This document shows, piece after piece, positions 1 through 13,000 of a stretch of DNA of 64,000 nucleotides. The notes under the pieces are model-generated. The model saw only the letters and a program-made list of their open reading frames with translations. It searched no databases and was not told the origin of the DNA. A program made the position numbers and the translations under genes. This DNA comes from Oxyruncus cristatus (Eukaryota; Chordata; Aves; Passeriformes; Cotingidae): NCBI GenBank assembly GCA_013399855.1, contig VXAY01006938.1:720528-784527 (forward strand). The letters are read 5' to 3'. Positions within the stretch are counted from its first letter, which is position 1; every line of letters starts with the position of its first letter.

Positions 1-3000
1 GCATTCATTCAGGGCCTGCCCTCTCTTCCTTGAAACTATGAGGTTTGAAATTAGACATCATGTTCTTTATAAATAATCGTAATTGGCAGCGAGCTTGTTG
101 AATGTGGTGTTTTGCATACAAATTAAAACCTTCTAGGGTGAACTTGAGGCGGTCCTGAATCAGGTTCACTGTTGCAAAGCGACTTCAGTTTTGTGCCACT
201 TTGCATGAATTAGTTTAAAACTGGTTTATCAGGGTGATGCCTTTCTTCAGGGCAGACCTCTCTTGGGCTCTTTGTAAGTGCAGCTGTTCTGCTGGCAGCA
301 CCAGATCTGTGTACTCCATCCTACAGGGTGTTTGGCCATAGCACTAATAAGAATCACTTAGCTGTGCTTGCAAGAAGAATCTCTGAGGGGTATGTCCTAT
401 CATTAGTTGCCTCCAGGGTCTGTCCAAACTCTTCTCTCCCCAGTTATATCAAATGTATTATATCTGTTGGCTGTGAAAGCTCAATTATGTGCCTTACCGT
501 AAGCACTTACCTTTGTGTTGGTGTTTTATCTCATTGACTTCAGTGAGATCACCTCTGCGTGTGCATCCATCTGTACAAAAATATTTGCAGAAGTCTAATC
601 CACACTTGATTTCCTCTTTTTTTTCCCCCCTGTGTTGTTGTCAGTGAACTGTACAGTAAAGTCCCCACCACAATTTCAACCATAGCAGGAATGGTCGCAT
701 TAATAAAGTCAGTGCAGTAGGTGCTGGAACAATGTTTTAAAAGTCGTCTATCTGCTGCATGGGAGTGGAGAGGACTTGGGGGTGTAAAAAATTAAGAAAG
801 ATAATGAGAGCTACAATTCAATTTATTTTACAAGTGTTTTACTCTTTTGAACAAAATTTTATTCAAATTTATTTAATTATAACAGGAGTTATCAATTTAT
901 CATTTGAATCTGTAGAAATGGGAGATAATGATAGAGGCAGTTGGCAACCCTTGAAGTTTCTCCAATTGGGACTTCAAGTTAATCTGGAAAAGGAGAATAT
1001 TTGCACAGGACAAGTCTGTAAGTACTTTTTACATGAGGAGCTTGCATTGCCCTCATGTTGGCCCGGTGTTAAGGCAGCCTGTCCCTGTGGGCACTTTGCA
1101 GCCACAATTTGTAGTGTGTTGCCAGAAGGTGTTTCATTACACCGAATTCAAAATGCACTGAATTCAGGAGTCTTTACAGTATTTTCAGTTGGATTTAAAT
1201 TTTGCTCTTGGACTACAAGTTCTCAGTTAAAATAATCTAGATTAAAAAATTCTGTAGAAACAGCTTAACAAACAGACCTTTGAAAGTGAATTGCTAGCGA
1301 GGTGAGCTGAGGGAAAAGCCATAGTTTGTATTGGTTTTGAAGACAAACTTTCCTGGCCCACTTCTCTGAAAGTGAGCAGCAAGTGAGCCCACCCTGCATG
1401 CAAAGTGCTGCCTGCTCCCCATCCCACTGGTGAGCCTGTGCTCCTCCAGCCCAGCCCGGCCACACATGGCTGCACGGGCAAAGGTTTGGCACCTTGTCCC
1501 TGGGAAGGGCAGGCAGGCAGTATTTAACTCTCACTGATCTAACTGAAAGTGGAAGAGGTTTGAGCTCCTCATGTCCTTGTTCCTCTTCCCACCTATGTGC
1601 CAAAACCTGTCTGCATGTGGTGGAGACTGCTTCAGCCTGAGTAGGATGAGTGCCCGCATGCACTTCTGAGTCTCTTATTTTGATTTATTTTGAGTATCTA
1701 TTCTCAGTCTACTGAAGGTGAATGGAGGCTACAAGCTGAAGGAGTGAAGCTTTTCTGCAGGTTTTTTCCCCTGCTATCTCCCTTTACAGCAAATTCCTTT
1801 ATAAATACAGAGCAGAAAAAAGCCCTATCAGCATCTACTGATTAGGCATGAAACACCTTTCTACTTAGAAAAGACAGTTATTGCAATACAAGCTTAGTCA
1901 GATATGGAGAGAAAAGTAAATGTTTGGGAAAAGAGCGGAGCTAATTTTTAAAACCTCTCTATATATACCACTTGATTTCCAAAACAAAAACCTAAAAAGA
2001 TCCAATCAAATACAACATGAAAGAAAGTGCAAGAAATATTATTAATGAGATTTGTATCTGCTGAAATTGGCCAAGTACTTACACAAGTTGCTGAAAGAAA
2101 TTTGATGCTTAATTCTTTCAGACAATTTGGATGTTGCCAGAGGTGGTGTTCCACCTGCCTACAGGACACTATCTGCAACTTTATGTCTTTAAAAAAAAAG
2201 TTCTGAAATTTATATTAATCATCTCATTTACAAGCTACTGGTACTATACATGTTGCTGCAGATTAAATAACTCATTGGCTGGGTTTCAAATAGCAGAAAA
2301 CAAGGCTCCGCTCCCACATTTTCCCTTCCTGTCATGCTGATTAGACTATTTGCATTCTTTTTATCCCATCTGGAGCCCTCAGCAGAAGGGATTGTTTAGC
2401 TTTGGAAGATTAAAATTGGTCTGATGACAATCTGAAGGAAATTCATCTTGTTTTCATGCTGGCACTTTAGCATGCATCAGGTCTCCAATAGGTTAATGCG
2501 GGCACACGCATTACTGTGGCCGTAGGTCAGCTAGCCAGAAATGGCAGGTCGTGGTCACACTGTTATCTGGTGCTGAACTGCACAGACTTGCTGGGAGGGA
2601 TAAGTCCCTTGCATTTCCTGTGAGTACCACAGGGTAAGACCATTCAACCACTGAGTAGTAGCTGATGTGCTACTACTTCAGACCTGGCTTCAGCCTTGCT
2701 GTCTTCTTCATTTGATGGTCTCCTAACAGAGGAAAGATCCTTCTGGGGTTAAGCAGCTAAAAAAGTGTATTCAGTGTGAGGCAGGCTCTCCATCACTTCA
2801 TTCATTGTGTATGGTTCCCTGTTTGCAAACAGGGACATTTCCAGGGCAATATGTGGGCAGGATCCCTTCTCACCCTTGTGGCAGGGCTCACAGTGACCAA
2901 ATTGTTCCAAGCATTCTCTCCACTCTCTCGTTGCTTACTGACAAATCTAGACTACCACCTGCTGAAGGAGGTGCCTTTTCATATTGTGATGTCTTTCATT

Positions 3001-6000
3001 TCCTGATAAAGGGCAGGCCTCTGGGCCAGCCAGGTATTGCTCTGCAGACTCTTAGATGCTCTAGGAATTTGATAGTCCATTCCTGAGTGATTAATTTCTC
3101 ATACATATGGATATGAGACAGCCGTAAAACAACACTCAAAATGACATGGAATCTGTGGGAAATGTAAACTTCTGGGTGGCATTTGGGGGAAAAGAGATCT
3201 AGGAAATGGCTTAGATGCCTTGAAACATCCATTTTTAAGGTAATGCATTGAGATCTAGGCTATGTCCGCACCCCAACAAACACCATACAATAGAGTAATT
3301 AATCTATGAAGGGCATAGGAGGACTAATAATTGCCCATAAATGGTGCTTTTGTTTATCTTACAGAGCGTAAAGTCAGGTTTCTGACAGCAGTTGTTGTTC
3401 TTCCTGATAATCTTACTTGCTTTACATTTTTTCTACACTTGTGTAAGTCTTTATGTCAAAAGCACATATCTGCATCTTGAGGTCAATGCTTTGTGGAGTT
3501 AGAACCATGCACTGTTTGTGTGCCCTTGCAGATGGAGATGACTGGCAGCGTGCGAGGCTATGCCAGGCTCCTGGAAGCAAAGCTGCCTTTATTGCATCTC
3601 TGGGACCTTCCAGGAGACAGAGAGAAAGGACTTCTTACTGATTACTTGCTTCCCCAAATAATTGGGATGAGTGAACTGATTACTGACAACCTGTCATTAA
3701 ACTGTCACTGAAAGCACTAAATTGTATTGTTTAACCTGGTGCTGCAGAATAGTCACCATGATGCTGGGAATCATCAGTCTGAGATGTATCAGTTCAAATA
3801 AACAAAAGAAATATTGCTATCTTAGCTGCCTAAAACATTACTCTCTGTTTTTACTGGAAGTCCTATGAAGGGGCTTCCTGTGAAGACTTTTTAAGAGAGG
3901 AGACCAGAACCTGATTAAAGCATTTGGGTTACATTTACTCTCCTTCTAGATGTCTGTACTTCTGTAAGTTTTAAAAGTTAATATGTCTTATCACAGAGTG
4001 TAGGAAAGGCGACATCTTTGGAGGACATTCACAGCAAAAGCTTTGTGTTTCATGAATGGTTTGTGTGTGCTACTGAAGGATCATAAAGCATACACAAATC
4101 TTCAATCTCTTACACAGATGTGACCTTTTTGGATGCAAATACTGTTTTTATATATCTTTGCAGAAGTCCTTTGAAGAACATTGGCTACTATTTCCTTTTA
4201 TTCCTCATTTCCCAGGACTGGTAATTTAACCTCTCTTCCTCACCTCACTTTTTCTTTTGTCCAACAGTACATTGCTCTTGTCTGTTCTGAATTGCATCAA
4301 CTTTGCACCACGAAAACATAGTGTTTGTCCCACAGTAACGTTTTTCTCAGAGACGGGAAAAGTATTTTACTGTGGTTGTAATTCCCTTTTCAAATGTGAG
4401 CTCTTCCTGTTCTGTGGAACAGTGAAAGGAAAACCATACTGACTCCACATGAGCGCTCAAATTGCAAAGATGAAAACCAACAGGAAAATACAAATAAATA
4501 TCACTAAGCATGTGGTGATTCTTGAGTTTAAAGGTCATATTTTATAAGATTTGTAAGGAGTAAAAAATGAGTAAAGGGAAAAATATAAAAGTCAGCCTGC
4601 CTGGGAATGATTTATGCAGTTCCAAAGACACCTCCATGTGAAAGGGTGGTTATGGAAAGTACCACCAGAAAAGACACTGCTGATGTCTACTGTAAACTGT
4701 AAATATTCTAGTCAGAATAAAATCAGCATATTAGATAGACATCAAGAAGGAAATGAGAGGATTTTTTATCAAGCCCACAGATCTCCTTATGTCCAAATTG
4801 AAGGCTCTTCCTTGTTATAGAATTATGATGTGAGCAATGCTTCCTACCAGACTTTTTTCAGGTTTTATTAATTTTTGTGGGAATCTATGGAAAGGCAGAG
4901 GAACCTGTTCAGGCAGCAGGTAGCTGAGAAACTCTGGAATGGAGACTATTCCTTTCCTTACTCAGGTTATTGGGGACCTCACTAAAATTTTATATTTGCT
5001 TTTAAAAGAATGCTGTTGTGTGCATCAAGTGAGACAATACACTGTGCTGGAAAAGGAAGGTTAATAGAGGAGGGAATAAACACTATGTTTGCTTTACAGC
5101 AGACCAAAATGAAGACAGCTGGAATGCAAAATATTATCAGAATACAGCTTTGTACCTCCAAGTGTGAAATCAGTCTCTCCCATTCTACTCTGTCCTTTCT
5201 AACCTTCACTATTGCCCTGCTGAGCCTTGGACTCTTCAGATTATTGTAATTTTTGATGGTTTACTCTCCATTTGCACTGTTCCCATTCATGACTTTTTCT
5301 GCAATCCCTTTCCTATTTTACTGCTACTTCAACATCCCCACCAAAACTTTAGTACAGATATGGTCTGTTCCACATCTGAAATAATGCAGTATCTTCAGCT
5401 TAGCCTCCATTTTTTACTTTCTTCACCAAATCATATTTTTCCCTTCATCTTACTTTGGCCAGGCACCTCTGCAACCATACACATGTACACACCTTTTGGC
5501 TCACTGGTGGGCTTCCCTTGCTTTTTGCATCCTGTTTAAAAGTTTTGGGTTTACCTTTTAAGGTCCCGCAGATTAATATTCCTTGGCATCTCTTCTTACT
5601 TCTTCATACTGCATCCATCTGCTACCAGTGCTTCACCAGTTCTCCTTATCCACCCATGTCCTCCATGCAAAGTGCAGAAAAGAGCAGCAGCCAAAGAAAG
5701 ACCTGAAGAACGACTGTGGATATTACCCTCTTGTACCTTAAATAGCAGAATGTTTCAGTCCAACAAATTCTGAATACAGAGATGGGAGTTCCTAGAAAAG
5801 AAAACAGCATTACAACATCCTCTTTAAAGGGGTACTCATTAGTGCCCTAAAGACCTAACATGTGGGCAAGTGCTGATGAACCTGCTTTATCTCTTTCAAG
5901 TGCATAAAACTGTAAGGAATTGTAATAAACACCCATTTGCTCATTCAGGCCTATCAGACTTGAAAAATCGTAAATCTCATTTCTGTGCAACGTCATGCAT

Positions 6001-6660
6001 AGTGTGTTTTATGTGAAGCAATAGACTATGCTGTACCTCCTGTGTTAATTGAAGGTACACAACCAGAGAGTTGATAAGGATTCCCATTAGCCTGCAGCTC
6101 CCCTACTCAGTACTACTTTTCAGGCATAATCTCTGTTACACATTCCATCATTATTATAGTAGAAAAAGCACTTATTCTTGGGAAATGCCCTTCACTGTTG
6201 TAAGGAACTGTGATCAACAGCTTGGATTTCCTAATTGCAGCCTATTAGAAATAATGAGATTTGCATGGTAGAACCCAGAGAATTACATGGATAAAGGAAA
6301 AAAAATCACAACATTAAGGTTAATATAAACATATACTGCCTGCAAGTGCAAAGGACACATAAATTGGTGGCTCATTACTGCAGACTGACCCATGGGTAAG
6401 AATGTCACCCAGCTCAGAGGCTTTCCCAGGAAGTTTGGCTGCAAAAGTTACAAAAGATAAGGACATGCTTGTAGAATCCACTAAACTAATGAGAGCTGAA
6501 AGTTGTTTGAAATATCCCGATGACCTCACAGATGGGATGCTTATTAAGGTATCTGCATCAGTCTCTTTTTTTGTCTAGCAGACAGTTGTAAAGCTTTGCT
6601 GAGGCGTAGGCAACAGTCCGTGAAGGTGTCTCCATGCTTTCTGACATACTAAGGGCTGCG
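1..6660. other. Intergenic, no supported gene
   Basis: I recognise no gene, RNA or transposon in this stretch. The open frames present are short and carry no known domain, including the longest, 158 codons on the plus strand at 759-1235. A perfect 20-bp palindrome with two back-to-back forkhead-like sites lies at 2816-2835. A GC-richer patch spans roughly 1380-1640. The stretch at 2390-2560 is unique-looking sequence with scattered CpGs. All of this fits ordinary avian intergenic DNA. Confidence 0.6.
2816..2835. repeat. Perfect 20-bp palindrome with paired forkhead-like motif
   Basis: The sequence TCCCTGTTTG is followed directly by its reverse complement, with no spacer. The centre reads TGTTTGCAAACA, which is two opposed TGTTTGC forkhead-type cores. 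The palindrome is read directly; a binding function is inference. Confidence 0.8.
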
Positions 6661-6664
6661 TGGG

Positions 6665-6721
6665 TTTTTTTTTTTTGCTTTTTTTTTGCCTTTTTTTTTT
6701 NTTTTTTTTTTTTTTTTTTTT
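6665..6721. repeat. Poly-T tract with one undetermined base
   Basis: A T-rich homopolymer run is interrupted by two GC-containing steps, and there is a single N at 6701. The tract could be the A-tail of a minus-strand retrocopy or a simple homopolymer. The N marks an uncertain homopolymer length in the assembly. Confidence 0.85.
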
Positions 6722-7040
6722 GAATGAATTCAAAATGAAACATGCATGTCCAATTTTCATTTGTGGGCATATTTGTGCAATAGCACAGGCGAGGCAGTCA
6801 ACTATGATTACTTCATCCACACGGGGTCTGCCCGCTACCTACGTGCCTATCTGCTCGAGTGCGCTGGTCAGGAGCCAACTGCAAATTTAGGTCTTGAAAG
6901 TCTGAAGAAAAGCGCTTTATGTGCGAGGGTCCCATGAAGGCTTCGTAATGCAATTAAGCCCCATTTTAACAAAAGGCTGGCCATTTTGCTGAGGCATGAC
7001 ATGAGTAATTAAAATATCATTTTAAAAAAGACAAATGAGT
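6722..7040. other. Unique CpG-containing stretch beside the poly-T tract
   Basis: About 200 bp after the poly-T run (roughly 6770-6940) contain several CpGs in otherwise AT-rich, CpG-poor DNA. An AT-rich segment with TAAT cores follows at 6945-7020. The plus-strand frame at 6746-6937 is open for 63 codons but matches no protein I know. Possible explanations are a conserved non-coding element or the end of a minus-strand retrocopy whose A-tail is the poly-T tract. The evidence does not decide between them. Confidence 0.3.
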
Positions 7041-10000
7041 GTTCTTTTCTCCTCTGTGATATTGTTTGAGATAGATGGGGAGAAAAGATTATGATTTTTG
7101 TTTGTTTCAGGGTCCTTTGAGTGGAAATCACTGGCAATGCAATAAGCCCACAGCAAAACATATCTGCACAAACTCCTAAGGGGATGGATCCAATAAACGA
7201 AACTGTTGCAAAAGCTATTTCTTTCCCTACTGCAAAGAAGTTTTCAAAGTTTTTTTTTTCAGTTTGTTGTAGTTGACTGTGTAAGTATAGAAGTGCTTTA
7301 GGAAAATCTAAGCAAGAAGGAAACGGGAATACACAGTAGAAATTGGTACATAGATTTTGGTCATAGTGAGATGATGCTGGAATGGCATGAGATTGTGTTT
7401 GGCCAGCCAGAAGAGTGAGAAATGGCCATGGGTTGCAAGAGGTGAGCTGTAGTTCTAGTGATTCCTAAAGATGAGAAAAGAAACATAAATTTGGGAGGAG
7501 AAACATTAGGTAAGTTGTCTTGAAGGAAGCAGGTTTCAGTGACTTCATTTTCAGTAACTCTTTTGTTTTATTGTTTTTGATAAATCACCATGATATGCAA
7601 CTGATTTCAGCCAGACTGTGATGGATATCTCCTGCGAGGCAGAGGCCTGGTGGATATTGGATTTGGCTCGTTTCCTTGGACTGGGATGGAGTTCATAGTT
7701 GCTATAAAAAACACATTGTCATATTGCAGTGATATGTTGCCTACAATGAGGAATTCAGTAACAGACCAAGTGCTGCCAAATCCTACTGCAATGTATGGCA
7801 ACCTTTATTTGAGGGCTTTACATTCAACTTTAAGAGCCTAATTTTAGATTCTCAGGTGCAAAAGGGAGATAGATGGGGGGAAAATCTCTTTAGGAAAATA
7901 GCCAAAGGAAGCAAAATAGAGACCTGCTGTACACAGCACCAACTAGATCTTTCTGGGGCCACACAAATCAATAAATCCCTTCAGTACACATCCTCTGACC
8001 GTCTGGCAGTTTCCTTCAGAAAGGAACGTAGGAGCAAGTTACAGCGAGAAACCCACCATTTTGATAAATTACTTCATTGCCGCTCTTTGCCTTTTCCTTC
8101 AGGTCTATTCCTTTGCTGAAGTCCTGCAAAAATCTCCATGATTTCAGCTGTGGCGGGCAGGAGCCCTCTCCAGAGGTACATAGGGCACCTTTGTCCTCTC
8201 CCCACACTTTCTTCCTGCTACAGGCTCTGTTCTGAATTAAAACAGCAAGGAAACTCAGGACTGCTGATTAAAACAAAAGTCAGGGAAGATTCCAGTTGTG
8301 CCTCTGCTTGCTCTAACTATGGAGCGTGGGTGAAGGAGAGGGTGGGCATCAGATCCCAGAGAGCTCAATTTCCTACAAATAACCCTTAGCAGTGTAAAAA
8401 CCATTAAAAAGCCTTACCCTGGCTGAGGTGGTGTTTTTGGGACAGTCAGTTTGTTGGCCAGTGAAGGTGCATGAGTTTGCAAGAGAAACTCAACGCTTCA
8501 CATTCCTTCCCGCTCTTCCAGCCTGCCTGGCAGCCATTTTTGTTTAGGAGTGGTGCTTCCATCCAAACATGATGAGAACCTTGGGTTAAATGTTGCTTTT
8601 TCACACCCTGATGCATTAAAATCCAATAGGTTTTTACCCAGCATACACTGGGTACATATGTTCACTTTGTGGACTACTTTATTCCTGAAAAAAAAACCCC
8701 TATTATTATGTGTGCATGCATCATGCTATTGCCATGACATTTCCATTATATTAAATTGTAGGACTTAAAAGTATTGCTAATCTGGTGAGCTGTGTATTTT
8801 GCAACTCCCATAATTAGGAGAGAAAGAACGAGTTCATGGTTCTTCTGAGAAATTACTGAGAATAGTGAGGAAAGGGCAGAAATCCTCATGCCTGAAGGCT
8901 GTCATTTCTAAGCACCCCAGTTATTCCACTGTAGGACACAAGACACCGTGTGTGCGTGGCAGGGGAGTACTTGCTCTAAGGATTTGAGTCCAGCAAAGGT
9001 TGTAATTCAGTTTTTATAACCTTGTGCTGGATCTGAACTTCTGAACTCAGTATTATCTTGGGTTTATCCTCCTGCCAGTGTGCCCATGTGCAGCTGCGAT
9101 ACCATTACATTTCCATTTTCCCCAGTGTGCCGTCACGTGATTGCGTATTGAAATGAAATGGAAAATGATTTATTGTGCAGCATCTCTACAGTGTATGAAT
9201 GTAAATCTAGGGCGATTTCCCATGCTTCTGGAACTAGGTTTTGCTTGAAAAAAAATGTCTAGAATCAACAAATGGGAAAACCACTCCGGAGCGCTAGAAA
9301 AATAGGAGCATTTCTCTCTGTCTTCCTGTGTTGGTCCAACAGGGCTTTGCTGAGGTTGCTAATGACTGTGAAATGTCTTACACATAAATTCTCCAAACCC
9401 CTTCTCATGATTACATTTCATAATTCTGTGGAACTGAATACACAAATGATGTTAAAACAACAGTCATGTAATACCTCTGAATTCTTGATGTGAAGCTATT
9501 GTGAGTTCAAGATAACTGTTACGAAGAGCTATTTTATAGAATGAAAATGCTCAAGAAACAGGAATTGAGGATAAAAAATTACTCTACCAGTAGTACAACA
9601 GAAATCCAGCTATGGAGAAGATCTCCAACCACTGAAACAGATGGGCTAGTCTGATGTTAAATGAGGCACAGATGAAGTATACATAATTTAAATTATTAAA
9701 TATATGGTGATTGCTGTTGTTCTAAGCTCATGTTTTATACTGATGCTCACAGGGGATGAATTTCTGCCAATTTTATCCACAGACCCAAGCAAATCTTTCT
9801 CCCGCTGGGACTGTTTAATTTCCTGATATGTGAGTTTCTTTATCTGCAATAACATGAGAGTTGTTTGTCTTCTTATTTTAGACTGTGTAGCTGTATGTCA
9901 TCTATAGCCCACATCCCAGGGCTTGAGTTGCCACTGGGGCTTTCAGGACCTATTGTAGCACAAATCATAGTAAATAAATATTATTTCTTTCTCAGAAGAA

Positions 10001-13000
10001 AACATCAACAGCTGGATTTTCACTTTGTCTCACTCATCTAATGAGAACATAGCCCATTCTTGACATAGGGAAGTTACTGAGAGGTGAATGATGAGGGGAG
10101 TTTATCCTCAGCAGCGGATCACAGAAGATGTGGCTGACGTACTAAAACTGGGACAGATATCGTCTGTGATTTTGGCAGGCACAATGCTATTAAAGGCAAA
10201 AAGATATCCAAGAGCTCATGTGGGACTGACGAAAAAAAAGGTCAAGTATATGGCATTTCTGAAGAGATTCAAGAGCTTGGGAAGCCATTGACTCCTACCA
10301 ATTCTGACCGCCGATTTTTGCTGTAATAGTTTTTACTTTCAGTAAAAGCAGGAAACAGTGATAAGAGCTTTTAAAAATGTTAAACCTTCATTTTTGTTAG
10401 CCAAATAAACACTAAGAAATGGGACAAATCAAGGATGGTAATTTATTTGTGATTTTTCCAGATAGTGCTATTTGTAAGTGTCCATCTGCACCAGTCAGTG
10501 CATTACTCTAGGGTCTGATTAGGGGGCCTGGGAAAGGGGAGGAAGATGGACTTTGCTGAAACAACTTACTTTTTCCCACTTGGAACAAAAACGTAGTTTG
10601 ATAGGTGAGACAAGATCCTACAAATAAGATGAGAAGGCTGAAGTGGCAGTAATCAGTCTCCAGTTTGGCAGGCAGCAGGGAGTTTTGCATCTTGGCATTG
10701 CACTTGTTGCCATAGCTCCAAATGATTAATTTTGAGGATAATAACCACCTCTGTGGTGCTGCAACCTGCAGCACAAGGGTGATGGGCACCCCTTCAGACT
10801 AAATCACAGCACGATGGCTGAGTTGTTTTTTTTTAATCCTAACAAGAGTTGTCACTAAAAGTTACTGAAGAAGCCTGACTTTTCCTCGTTCTTTGTCAGC
10901 CCGCCTAAGCCTGGGACGCAGAGCCCACATCCTTTGAAGCCATCTGAGCTCTCTTTGTTGCTTTTTGGTGCATAATGATGCCCAGCATCTCTGCTGTGGA
11001 GGACACCGAGCACGACCCAACGAACCGTGACTGGTGGAAAGCCCAATACTCGAGTGAGCTGGGAAGCAATCCCCTGCAGTGTTCCATGAGCTCTGCCTCC
11101 TGGGATGAAAGGTGGCTGTGAAAAACACAGTGCTTTTGCCAGTCCTCTGCCAGGGGTAGGGTCCAATTCTGCGTTTGGTGTCTTGTAGGGTGTTGGATAA
11201 AGCAAGGGGTTTAGGTCTTTGTATTTCAGGTTATTAGCATTATGTAACTCCATTAAGGACACTTAATGATGCTTTTGGTTGGTGAAGTTGGTCTCATTAG
11301 CCAGGACATATTGCTTCAAACTCATAGAATATGTAATTTCTGAAAAGGCTGCCTGCTGTCAGGACAACTGCTTTCTTAGGTATTTACTTTCCCATTTTGC
11401 CACACTACAAGTATTAATAATTACTTCTATCACATATTTATCAGCAAGAAGCTGACAACAGGACGGGCAATAAACCACTTCCCGTGAGCATCAAAATGGG
11501 CCTGTAATTTGTATTATACTGTAAACACAGCACAGAAAGAATACTATCTGTCTGCATAGAAAATACCAGCATAGGAGGGATATTTACTGAAAGGTTTTTC
11601 AAAAAAAAGGTACAGAAAATTGGAGTGTGGGGTCACTTGGCATGGACCCTTCCCATGCAACATCCACACTCCCCCTTTCTCTTTCTGCCAGCCCTCCAAA
11701 GAAGGCTTTGCAGATCCACAGTTGTTTGCAGCCTGGGATTGCCACTCATGGCTGAGCATTGTTACTGCTGTCTTTTCCTCTTACACAAGCAGAGCTGATG
11801 CCATTTGTTGAGGGGGAGAAAACAAATTAATTCTGCTAATGACTAGTTCAAAGTTCATTCCTCCCAAGAGCCTTTATCTTTGTAAAATCTGTGTTCAGCA
11901 AAGGGATGGCCGCAACCTCTCCCTGTTACTGGGAGCTTGGAAAGAGTTGCTTGTGTCCCCCGGGTCTTTGGCAGTTTCTCTTGCATGTATGACCTATTTG
12001 GTGCTAATGTGGAATCCTTATTTTCTGTGTTTCCTACGGTGGCCACTAGACACAAGAAAACAGGAATCAGTGTTTTTTATCCAATGCACTCAACTCCCCA
12101 TGTCTTAATTATTTGCAGTGTGCTTCATCCTGCACTCCTCCTGACTTGGGCTCTTTTCTCCTCTGGACATCCCTCAAATAAGTCAAGCTCTAGAAACAAT
12201 AATGACTCCAAGGTGCTCCTGCTGACATGATTAAAATTGAATTAGCCAATAATTTACAAATCGGAAACATCTCTTGTTTTTAATGGATGAAAACATTGGC
12301 TATAAATTCCTGAGCCCTTCTGATCTGTGACCAATTAAATGTGGTAAGTAAAATCCTGTTCTTTTCACAAATTTACAGTTGTGCATGACAATAGGCAGAG
12401 TACATCTGTTTACAGATTTATTGTTCAGTAACTTTCATCTGTGTGGTTTGATGGTAATTAAAATAATAAACACCATGGAGTCACCAGTTCACCCAAATAA
12501 TATCTGAGAGAAAAGGTGAGCAGGCCAAAGTACTTTCAAGGAGAACAAGTACAACTACGGAAGTCCCTTTTGCTTTAACTCCCTCTCATTTCTTTGCTTG
12601 ATTTCTGTATCCATCCAGAGCCCAGATTTCTTACTAATCATGTCACTGGCACCATTCATTGTAAAAAGCTTTTCAACGTTATCAAGAACATGTGCAAACA
12701 CAGTGGGAGGATGAGGGAAGCAGCATCCTTGCTCCTCACCTCTCATCTGCACTACCAACAGGAGACTGTGAAGTGATCCTCTTTTAGCCATCCAGCCCCA
12801 AACAATGGCTTAAATTTTCCCCTTGAAATTAAGTTTAGAGGATAAAAATCATCATTGTTAGAATATGAGTATTTGAAAAAATTTGTTTGCAAAACTGTAT
12901 TTGCATGACAAATTGCCAGGACAAGTCCATAGCTGCAACATCAAGCATCTGCGAGGCTTTTCTAGTTCAAAGGGAGCAGCTGAGGCTGTTCATCTCGTGT

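Noticed and set aside
759..1235. 158-codon plus-strand open frame
   Set aside because: No recognisable domain, no splice or promoter context, and mixed composition. A frame of this size is plausible by chance in 64 kb on six frames.
10088..10291. 67-codon lysine-rich plus-strand frame
   Set aside because: It is open but without any known domain, splice context or flanking gene evidence.
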